From contig JAHYYI010000057.1 of NCBI GenBank assembly GCA_019425045.1, positions 1 through 5,967 of the forward strand: a stretch of DNA of 5,967 nucleotides. The letters run 5' to 3'. Origin of the DNA: Collinsella sp. (GTDB lineage: Bacteria > Actinomycetota > Coriobacteriia > Coriobacteriales > Coriobacteriaceae). A model generated the notes under the pieces. The model was not told the DNA's origin and searched no databases. It saw nothing but the letters and a program-made list of their open reading frames with translations. Of the stretch, positions 1 through 5,428 are shown in pieces. The stretch's first letter is position 1, and each line of letters begins with the position of its first letter. The position numbers and the translations under genes are program-made.

Positions 1-33
1 GTACATGTACGGATGAATATGGGAGGTGTTCGG

Positions 34-84
34 ATGAAGTTGCCAATCAAGGCCCGCCATGCTTCTTATGTGCAGCAAAGCTAA
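34..84 (+). other. Possible 16-codon leader peptide, or the tail of an upstream gene
   Basis: ATG at 34 is preceded by a strong Shine-Dalgarno sequence (GGGAGG, 21-26, 7 bases away) and opens a 16-residue frame (MKLPIKARHASYVQQS) ending at TAA 82-84. The same frame is open leftward to base 1, so it could equally be the end of a gene starting outside the window. A second frame (from base 3 to TAG 111-113) is also open to the left edge and is cysteine-rich. I recognise neither as the C-terminus of a known protein, including PrfB, a common ftsE neighbour. The stretch ends 7 bases before the proposed ftsE -10 box, so it is not clearly part of the ftsE transcript. It may be chance. Confidence 0.22.
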
Positions 85-87
85 TGC

Positions 88-96
88 TGCTAAAAT
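88..96 (+). promoter_or_regulatory. Probable ftsEX promoter (extended -10)
   Basis: TGC followed by TAAAAT (TG 88-89, hexamer 91-96) is a good extended -10 element, one mismatch from TATAAT. No convincing -35 hexamer lies 16-18 bases upstream, which is acceptable for an extended -10 promoter. Transcription would start near 103, giving a leader of roughly 40 bases before the GTG at 142. The region between is AT-richer than the flanking genes. Confidence 0.45.
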
Positions 97-130
97 ACAA
101 AGCGCTCATGTAGTTTAAACGCACGACGAT

Positions 131-136
131 AAGGAG
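131..136 (+). promoter_or_regulatory. Ribosome binding site setting the ftsE GTG start
   Basis: AAGGAG lies 5 bases upstream of GTG 142. This is the main reason to start FtsE here rather than at the internal ATG 637, where the upstream bases (GCAAGAAG) are a much weaker match. It therefore supports the long N-terminal extension being translated. Confidence 0.75.
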
Positions 137-141
137 CACCA

Positions 142-1362
142 GTGGGTAACCACTTCCGTACCTCCGGTGCGGGCGATGATGCCCCCAAGACGCAGACAGG
201 CGTCCAGGGCAGTCGTTTCGCCACTCCGGATTCAGAGGGCCAGCCTGTTGCTCAGGCCCCCACTCAGCCGGCAGATCAGGCACAGCCGGCATCCGATCCC
301 TTTGCCTACAATCCCACCAGCGATGTTGCGCTTTCCGGCACGGCGGGTTTTGAGCCCGTTCAGGCCGTGACCGCTCGCGTGGAGCAGCCTCAGGCTGGTG
401 CCGCCGCGCCGCAGCCTAGCATGGCCGGCATTCCCGACCCCATGGCTCCTGCGACACCGGCTCCTCAGCCTGCGCAGTCCGGCCTCTTTGCCGCTATTCC
501 CGATCCCACGCAGCCTGCTGCCCCGGTGGTCGAGAGCGATCAGGCCGCCGAGGTCGCAAGCCTCGATAACGCGCTCAACAACCCCGATTTTACGTCGGTG
601 TTTGCGCCCATCGATCCGCAAGCCAGCCGCAAGAAGATGGCCAAGCAGGCCGGTGTCGAGCCCGTCATCCTTATGGAGCATGTCACCAAGATCTATCCGG
701 CACAGCCCAACAAGCCTGCACTCGACGACATCAACATTGAGATCTATCCGGGCGAGTTCGTCTTCCTGGTCGGTCACTCCGGCTCGGGTAAGACCACGCT
801 GCTGTCGACGCTCAACCGCGACGTCAAGCCGACGAGCGGTCGCATCCTGGTTGCCGGTCAGGACCTCATGAAGATCAAGAACCGCAAGGTTCCGTTCCTG
901 CGCCGCCAGATTGGCGCCGTGTTCCAGGACTTTAAGCTTCTGCCGCAAAAGACCGCCTACGAAAACGTGGCGTTTGCCCTGCAGTGCATCGGCAAGCCCA
1001 AGGGCGTCATTCGCAGCCAGGTGCCCGAGGTGCTGCGTCTGGTCGGTCTGGCCGATCAGATGGACTCGCTGCCCGACCAGCTTTCCGGTGGCGAGCAGCA
1101 GCGCGTCGCCGTCGCCCGCGCTATGGTCAACCGTCCGCCGCTGCTGATCTGCGACGAGCCCACGGGTAACCTCGACCCGGCGATCTCGCTGGGCATCATG
1201 AAGCTGCTCGAGCGTATTAACCGCACCGGCACCACCGTGATCGTCGCCACGCACGACCGCGAGATGGTCGATAGCATGCACCGTCGCGTGATCGCCCTCG
1301 AGGGCGGCCACGTTATCCGCGACCAGGAGAGGGGAGGTTACGGCAACTATGGCACCAACTAA
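142..1362 (+). CDS. ftsE: Cell division ATP-binding protein FtsE with long N-terminal extension
   Basis: This is the ATPase subunit of the FtsEX complex at the inner face of the division septum. In the family, ATP hydrolysis is passed through FtsX to activate peptidoglycan hydrolases outside the cell. Residues 174-395 are a complete ABC domain: Walker A GHSGSGKT 211-218, Q-loop Q262, signature LSGGEQQR 314-321, Walker B LLICDE 334-339, D-loop NLD 343-345 and H-loop H371. It reads as FtsE rather than a generic exporter because ftsX follows directly and the tract around Q262 (GAVFQDFKLLP) is typical of FtsE. Length is 406 residues against about 220-240 for ordinary FtsE. The excess is residues 1-170, a Pro/Ala/Gln/Asp-rich, probably disordered region with a repeated IPDP motif (97-100, 119-122; PIDP 156-159) and no membrane segment. 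The GTG start has a good ribosome site. A start at M166 would give a normal-length protein but lacks one. The end overlaps ftsX by 14 bases. Confidence 0.93.
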   Translation: MGNHFRTSGAGDDAPKTQTGVQGSRFATPDSEGQPVAQAPTQPADQAQPASDPFAYNPTSDVALSGTAGFEPVQAVTARVEQPQAGAAAPQPSMAGIPDPMAPATPAPQPAQSGLFAAIPDPTQPAAPVVESDQAAEVASLDNALNNPDFTSVFAPIDPQASRKKMAKQAGVEPVILMEHVTKIYPAQPNKPALDDINIEIYPGEFVFLVGHSGSGKTTLLSTLNRDVKPTSGRILVAGQDLMKIKNRKVPFLRRQIGAVFQDFKLLPQKTAYENVAFALQCIGKPKGVIRSQVPEVLRLVGLADQMDSLPDQLSGGEQQRVAVARAMVNRPPLLICDEPTGNLDPAISLGIMKLLERINRTGTTVIVATHDREMVDSMHRRVIALEGGHVIRDQERGGYGNYGTN

Positions 1363-2269
1363 CGTGGGCTACTCCTTCAAAGAGGCAATCAGTCACTTCT
1401 TCCGTAACTGGACTACCTCGCTCGGCGCCGTCATCACGATCTTCCTTTCGCTGTTTATCATCGGCCTGTTCATCATGGGCTCCGCGATGCTGAACTCCGT
1501 GATCGGCACCGTCGAGGATCAGGTTGTCATCAACGCGTTCATTAGCGATGACGCCGATCAGGCCGATGTTCAGGCTTTTGAGGCCGAGCTTAAGACGTGG
1601 AATAACGTCAAGTCCGTGACCTATAAGGACAAGGACGACGCGCTGGCCGAGTATACGAGCAAGATGTCGGGCAACGCCGACGCCACCATGAGCGCGCTCG
1701 ATGGCCAGAACCCGCTGCCGGCTTCGTTTGCAATTGAGATGGACGATCCGTCCAAGGTCGAGAGCACGGCAGAGAAGCTCAAGAAGAACGCCGACTTCCA
1801 GAAGATCGCGGATGACGGCGACGTCAACGCGAGCGTGCTGTACGGCCAGGAGGAAGTGAGCCGCCTGTTCCAGGTGACCAACTACATCCGCATCGCCGCC
1901 GTGGTGCTCGTTGGCCTTCTGACCTTTATCGCATTCATCTTCATCAACAACACGATTCGCCTGTCCATCACGGCGCGTCGTCGTGAGATTGCGATTATGC
2001 GTCTGGTCGGCGCCAGCAACGGCTTCATTCGCGGCCCGTTTATCACCGAGGGCGTACTGCAGGCCATTTTGGGCTCGCTGCTTTCCATCGGCGTTCTGGA
2101 GCTGCTGCGCAATCTGATGATTCCGCGTTTGCAGGAGAGCATCGGCTGGATGTCGTTTGCCCTGCCGATGCAGTACTACCTGGTGACCTATGCTGCGCTG
2201 ATTCTGGTCGGTGTGATTATCGGTCTCTTTGGTTCTGCCATAGCCATGCGCCGCTACCTGCGCGTGTAG
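1349..2269 (+). CDS. ftsX: Cell division permease-like protein FtsX
   Basis: This is the membrane partner of FtsE. It has the ABC-permease fold but carries a signal, not a substrate, to septal cell-wall hydrolases. The 306 residues show the family plan: a short cytoplasmic N-terminus, TM1 (about 24-48), an extracytoplasmic domain (49-180) with the conserved NPLPASF patch (121-127), TM2 (181-201), a cytoplasmic linker (NTIRLSITARRREIAIMRLV, 201-220), TM3 (231-255), TM4 (275-300) and a short basic end. The linker, containing RRREIAIMRLVGAS, is the characteristic FtsX/MacB-type segment that contacts the ATPase. ATG 1349 lies inside the end of ftsE. A purine-rich site (GGGGAGG, 1331-1337) is 11 bases upstream, slightly far, so translation is probably coupled to ftsE. 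A terminator follows directly, so no hydrolase gene (such as a PcsB/CwlO or EnvC type) is co-transcribed downstream. Confidence 0.95.
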   Translation: MAPTNVGYSFKEAISHFFRNWTTSLGAVITIFLSLFIIGLFIMGSAMLNSVIGTVEDQVVINAFISDDADQADVQAFEAELKTWNNVKSVTYKDKDDALAEYTSKMSGNADATMSALDGQNPLPASFAIEMDDPSKVESTAEKLKKNADFQKIADDGDVNASVLYGQEEVSRLFQVTNYIRIAAVVLVGLLTFIAFIFINNTIRLSITARRREIAIMRLVGASNGFIRGPFITEGVLQAILGSLLSIGVLELLRNLMIPRLQESIGWMSFALPMQYYLVTYAALILVGVIIGLFGSAIAMRRYLRV

Positions 2270-2293
2270 GCATGTCTGGAATTCATCCCTTCC

Positions 2294-2327
2294 AACGGGT
2301 CGTCTCTTTTGGGGCGGCCCGTTTTTT
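2294..2327 (+). terminator. Rho-independent terminator of ftsEX
   Basis: Arms 2295-2304 (ACGGGTCGTC) and 2313-2322 (GGCGGCCCGT) form a 10-pair stem with two G-U pairs around an 8-base loop, followed by T 2322-2327. It lies 25 bases after the ftsX stop and about 40 bases before the proposed rnr -10 box, so it separates the two transcription units. Confidence 0.88.
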
Positions 2328-2355
2328 GATCTCTAGGGGACGGCAGGAAAGCGAA

Positions 2356-2370
2356 TCATTTGGGTAGACT
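2356..2370 (+). promoter_or_regulatory. Candidate rnr promoter (TCATTTGGG + TAGACT)
   Basis: TAGACT (2365-2370) fits the actinobacterial TANNNT -10 pattern and lies 34 bases before the rnr ATG. It is preceded by TCATTTGGG (2356-2364). Almost the same block occurs before the vanZ-like gene at 5382-5398. No good -35 hexamer is visible. The position between a terminator and a gene start supports a promoter here. The exact boxes are inferred. Confidence 0.42.
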
Positions 2371-2404
2371 CTTTGGAGTTCGTCATCGATAGCAAGGAGG
2401 CGCC

Positions 2405-4540
2405 ATGGGGCGCAATAACAAGCATAAGCGCGGTGCCCGCAATAAACGTGGGCCGGTGCGCAGCGAACGCCGTCCGAGCCTGACCGGGCGCGTGCAGCTC
2501 CATGAGCATGGCGCCTATGTCATAACCGAGAGCGGCGACTACAAGGTTATGGGCCGCGGTAAGCGCGAGATCATGGATGGCGATACCGTTGCCGTGAGCA
2601 TTAAGAACAGCCCGCACGGTGAGCGGCGCGCCGTGATCGAAGGCGTGGTTGAGCGCGCAGCCATAAGCGTGGTGGGTACGTACCAGACCGCTGGTCCGCT
2701 CGGTGTGATCGAGCCGCTCGATTCGCGCCTGAAGGCCGACTTCTTCATTCTGCCCGAGGATACCTCGGCGGATCGTCTGGGCGTCCACCCGGGTGATGCC
2801 GTTGTCGCGCGCATTTTGACCTACCCGACGCGCCTGGAATCGGGCACCGTGACGATCGAACGCCGCATTGGCGGAGATGACGCGCCCGATTTGGGCGTTC
2901 AATACGTGATGGCGCGTTACGGCTATACCGATAGCTATCCCGAGGCCGCGCTGGACGAGGCCGAGGGGCTTTCGCTCGATGTGTCCGCGGCGCTTAAGGA
3001 CCCGCTCCGCCGCGATCTGCGCGACCGCTTTGTCATCACGATCGACCCGGTCGACGCGCGCGACTTTGACGATGCCATTTCGCTTGAGCGCACGCCCGAG
3101 GGTGGCTACAAGCTGGGTGTGCATATCGCTGACGTTTCTCACTATGTGGCTTGGGACGGGCATATCGATCTTGAGGCTCGCCATCGTACGATATCGGTGT
3201 ATCTGGCCGATCGCGTGCTTCCCATGCTGCCCGAACGCCTGTCCTGTGACCTATGCTCGCTTCGCCCTGACGAGGACCGTCTTGCGTTTACCGTTGACAT
3301 TGAGCTCGATGCGCAGGGTCGCGTGCGGCATTACGATCCTTACCCCAGCGTGATTCGCTCGCGTGTGCGTATGGACTATGACGGCGCCGAGGCGCTGCTG
3401 GTGCGTGCCGACGCGGTTGAGTATTCGGTGCTGGAAGGCGCCGTGGAGGATGTTGCGGCTGCTGAGGTCTCGCGCGAGGAAGCGCTTGAGCGCGGCCTTG
3501 CGTGCGAGGAGGCCGCCCGCGGCTACAACGTCGACCTCGGCGATTTCCTTGTCGCCGCCAACGAACTCGCCGAACTTCGCCGTCGCATTCGTCGCGCCCG
3601 CGGCTCAGTCGATTTTGACACGGCCGAGATTCGCGCTCTATTGGATGAGGACGGAGTGCCCGTGCAGATTGTGGCGCGCGAGCGTTCGTGTGCCACGTCG
3701 CTTATCGAGGAAGCCATGCTGCTCGCCAACGAGTGCGTTGCAGAGTGGCTGGCAGACCGTGATATCGAGGCCTGCTATCGCGTGCATGAGGATCCGAGCC
3801 TCGATAGCCTGCACGGTGCCGCCGTTGCGCTGGCGCAGCTGGGCATCATCGACGATCGCCGTGCTGCCGGTATTGCCCTGGGGAGTCCCGATGAGCTGCA
3901 GGCTGCAGTTGATGCTGCCGCCGGTACGGCAAACGCACCGCTCGTCAACACGCTGCTTCTGCGCAGCATGCAGCGTGCGCTGTACAAGCCGCGCAACGAG
4001 GGCCACTTTGCGCTCGCCGCGCCGTGCTACTGTCACTTTACGAGTCCCATCCGTCGCTACCCCGATCTGGTGGTGCACCGCGTGCTCAAGCTACAGTTGG
4101 CCTATGAGCAGCTCGGCGGCAAGGACGCCCTGGTCCGTACGCCGCGGCTGATCGGCAAGGGGCGCGAGTCGCTGCCGCGCATTCTGCCGCAGATCTGCCG
4201 CGCATGCAGCGATGCGGAGCGTGCGGCCGATGCCGCCAGCCATGCGACGCAAAAGATCAAGATTGCCCAGTACTATGAGGACCGTCTGGGCGAGCGCTAT
4301 GCCGGAACCGTCTCGTGGATTAGCAGCATGGGCCTCTTTGTGCGCTTGGACCTGACGCAGGTCGAAGGCTTGGTTTCGATCAAGAGCCTGGGCAACGAGT
4401 GGTTCGAGTTCGACGAGGACGCGCTTACGCTGACGGGCGCCGACACGGGGACTCGCTATGAACTGGGCCAGCGCGTGATTATCGAGGTCTTGCGCGTCAA
4501 TACCACGCGTGGGCACTTGGACTTTAAGCTTATCCATTAG
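2405..4540 (+). CDS. rnr: Ribonuclease R (RNB-family 3'-5' exoribonuclease), compact form
   Basis: This hydrolytic exoribonuclease degrades structured RNA from the 3' end and acts in rRNA and mRNA quality control. It has 711 residues; E. coli RNase R has 813 and the B. subtilis enzyme about 780. The order is a basic tail (1-23, ten Arg/Lys), cold-shock-like regions at about 27-85 and 88-156, the RNB catalytic domain (about 203-565) and S1 (about 630-708). The metal-binding motif TIDPVDARDFDDA (212-224) supplies D214, D220, D222 and D223, matching E. coli D272, D278, D280 and D281. Y266 matches Y324, which stacks on the RNA end, and HFTSPIRRYPD (544-554) is the conserved RNB block. The S1 domain favours RNase R or RNase II, and the HFTSPIRRYPDLVVHR-type block fits RNase R. 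Missing are the N-terminal helix-turn-helix domain and the Lys-rich C-terminal tail, as the protein ends right after S1. ATG 2405 follows AAGGAGG (2394-2400) by 4 bases. smpB, a frequent rnr neighbour, is not next. Confidence 0.94.
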   Translation: MGRNNKHKRGARNKRGPVRSERRPSLTGRVQLHEHGAYVITESGDYKVMGRGKREIMDGDTVAVSIKNSPHGERRAVIEGVVERAAISVVGTYQTAGPLGVIEPLDSRLKADFFILPEDTSADRLGVHPGDAVVARILTYPTRLESGTVTIERRIGGDDAPDLGVQYVMARYGYTDSYPEAALDEAEGLSLDVSAALKDPLRRDLRDRFVITIDPVDARDFDDAISLERTPEGGYKLGVHIADVSHYVAWDGHIDLEARHRTISVYLADRVLPMLPERLSCDLCSLRPDEDRLAFTVDIELDAQGRVRHYDPYPSVIRSRVRMDYDGAEALLVRADAVEYSVLEGAVEDVAAAEVSREEALERGLACEEAARGYNVDLGDFLVAANELAELRRRIRRARGSVDFDTAEIRALLDEDGVPVQIVARERSCATSLIEEAMLLANECVAEWLADRDIEACYRVHEDPSLDSLHGAAVALAQLGIIDDRRAAGIALGSPDELQAAVDAAAGTANAPLVNTLLLRSMQRALYKPRNEGHFALAAPCYCHFTSPIRRYPDLVVHRVLKLQLAYEQLGGKDALVRTPRLIGKGRESLPRILPQICRACSDAERAADAASHATQKIKIAQYYEDRLGERYAGTVSWISSMGLFVRLDLTQVEGLVSIKSLGNEWFEFDEDALTLTGADTGTRYELGQRVIIEVLRVNTTRGHLDFKLIH

Positions 4541-4567
4541 CCAAATCCCGACTCATGGTGGGGGAGC

Positions 4568-4595
4568 GGAGGGCGGCCTTTCGGGACCGCCCTTC
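4568..4595 (+). terminator. Hairpin terminator after rnr
   Basis: AGGGCGGCC (4570-4578) pairs with GGACCGCCCT (4584-4593), with one C/A mismatch and a small UUUCG-like loop. It starts 27 bases after the rnr stop. The tail (TTCGCATTTGAAT) is a poor U-tract, so termination may be partial or the hairpin may mainly protect the 3' end. If leaky, rnr transcripts could reach the recombinase gene. Confidence 0.6.
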
Positions 4596-4638
4596 GCATT
4601 TGAATCGTGGCTACCTTGCCGTCTGCTCGGCCGCCCGC

Positions 4639-4700
4639 TTACCTGCTATTTGGGAGGTAAAACCTACCAAAATAAACCTGTCCCTTTTTGGCAGGTTTAC
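4639..4700 (+). repeat. Cluster of related direct and inverted repeats upstream of the recombinase
   Basis: The stretch holds nested symmetry. (a) TTACCT 4639-4644 is inverted as AGGTAA 4655-4660. (b) TAAACCTG 4673-4680 is perfectly inverted as CAGGTTTA 4692-4699 across 11 bases. (c) GTAAAACCTACCAAAA 4657-4672 is also an imperfect inverse of TTTTTGGCAGGTTTAC 4685-4700 (one indel, one mismatch). Thus 4657-4672 and 4673-4680 are imperfect direct repeats competing for the same partner. The composition is AT-rich compared with its surroundings. On the minus strand, stem (b) is followed by TTTT, giving a weak terminator look. Possible roles are a recombinase binding or crossover site, an autoregulatory operator, or a fragment of a dispersed palindromic (REP or MITE-like) repeat. 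The sequence shows the symmetry only. Confidence 0.7.
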
Positions 4701-4717
4701 AAGAAAGCGGGGATGAG

Positions 4718-5323
4718 ATGGCGACGGTGTACGGTTATGCGCGGGTGAGTTCGCGCGATCAGAACCTTAATCGGCAGCTGGATGCGCTGGGCGCCTATGG
4801 CGTGGGCTCGGCGAATATTTATGCCGACCATGCGAGCGGCAAGGACTTCGATCGACCGCGTTATCGCGAGCTGCTACACGTCCTGGGAGACGGGGACGTG
4901 CTGGTGGTGCTTTCTATCGACCGACTTGGTCGTAATTACTCCGAGATTCTTGAGGAATGGCGACGCATTACCAAGGAGCTCGGGGTTGCCATTGTGGTGT
5001 TGGATATGCCATTGCTTGACACGCGCGCCAGGGCCAGCGACGCGCCGGATGTGACCAACACCCTGATTGCCGATATTGTGCTGCAACTGCTGAGCTACGT
5101 GGCGCAGGTGGAGCGCGAGAATATCCATCGGCGCCAGGCGGAGGGAATTGCAGCGGCGCGGGCGCGAGGGGTCCGTTTCGGTCGACCTCGCAAGCCGTGC
5201 CCTCCTCAGTTTGAGCTGGTGCGCGATAGCTATGAGGCGGGCGATATTACCCGCAGCCAGGCAGCAAAGTGCTTGGGCGTGTGCGTGGGGACGTTCGATC
5301 GCTGGATGCGCGAGGCGGGGTAG
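4718..5323 (+). CDS. Small serine recombinase (resolvase/invertase family)
   Basis: This 201-residue DNA recombinase cuts and rejoins DNA through a phosphoserine link. YARVSSRDQN (7-16) holds the nucleophile S11 with R9. R46, D68, R69 and R72 (in LSIDRLGRN, 65-73) match the gamma-delta resolvase active-site residues R45, D67, R68 and R71. DMPLLDTR (96-103) is a conserved core segment. A long helix with QVERENIHRRQ (130-140) is the dimer and arm region. GVRFGRPRK (151-159) is the minor-groove linker, and 165-198 form a C-terminal helix-turn-helix. The catalytic set is complete, so it should be active. ATG 4718 puts S11 in the usual place; its ribosome site is weak (AAGAAAGCGGGGA). An in-frame TTG at 4688 lies inside the upstream palindrome and would add ten atypical residues. 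No transposase or clear element end is beside it, so resolvase, invertase and plasmid or phage origin cannot be told apart. Confidence 0.92.
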   Translation: MATVYGYARVSSRDQNLNRQLDALGAYGVGSANIYADHASGKDFDRPRYRELLHVLGDGDVLVVLSIDRLGRNYSEILEEWRRITKELGVAIVVLDMPLLDTRARASDAPDVTNTLIADIVLQLLSYVAQVERENIHRRQAEGIAAARARGVRFGRPRKPCPPQFELVRDSYEAGDITRSQAAKCLGVCVGTFDRWMREAG

Positions 5324-5381
5324 GGGTTTGCGTCGCTTTGTCGCTTCCTGTTGCGATTCAAATTTTGATACGGTGACGATG

Positions 5382-5398
5382 TCATTTGGGGCTACACT
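5382..5398 (+). promoter_or_regulatory. Candidate vanZ-like gene promoter (TCATTTGGG + TACACT)
   Basis: TACACT (5393-5398) fits a TANNNT -10 box and lies 30 bases before the TTG start. TCATTTGGG (5382-5390) precedes it by 2 bases. The upstream hexamer TTGATA (5365-5370) resembles a -35 but is 22 bases away, too far for a standard pair. A short AT-rich symmetry (TCAAA-T-TTTGA, 5358-5368) lies just upstream. The rest of the 105-base gap after the recombinase shows no clear terminator. Confidence 0.38.
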
Positions 5399-5414
5399 CG
5401 CTGATATTCAAAAA

Positions 5415-5421
5415 AAGGAGG
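5415..5421 (+). promoter_or_regulatory. Ribosome binding site setting the TTG start of the vanZ-like gene
   Basis: AAGGAGG (5415-5421) is an ideal Shine-Dalgarno sequence 7 bases before TTG 5429. No ATG or GTG at suitable spacing gives a long frame. This site together with the family match downstream decides the start. Confidence 0.8.
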
Positions 5422-5428
5422 TTGGCCC

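Noticed and set aside
232..1311. 359-codon open frame on the minus strand opposite ftsE
   Set aside because: It mirrors a strongly supported ABC protein. Its translation is Leu/Arg/His/Gly-rich with no domain, which is typical of antisense frames in GC-rich genes.
2333..3184. 283-codon open frame on the minus strand opposite the rnr start
   Set aside because: It overlaps the conserved start and cold-shock region of rnr, has no recognisable motif, and reads through the rnr promoter. It is a shadow frame.
3363..4151. 262-codon + strand frame within rnr
   Set aside because: It is a +1/+2 frame of the RNB domain, rich in Arg, Ser, Cys and Trp, with no ribosome site or family features.
4673..4699. 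Hin/Gin-type hix or gix crossover site
   Set aside because: Those sites have AAACC and GGTTT separated by about two central bases. Here the matching halves are much farther apart, so only a resolvase-like outer-arm site remains plausible.
4688..4717. Alternative TTG start extending the recombinase by ten residues
   Set aside because: It begins inside the loop of the inverted repeat, lacks a ribosome site, and the family normally starts a few residues before the YARVS motif.
4509..4748. 79-codon frame spanning the end of rnr, the hairpin and the repeat cluster
   Set aside because: It runs through the terminator hairpin and palindromes, overlaps two real genes out of frame, and its product resembles nothing known.
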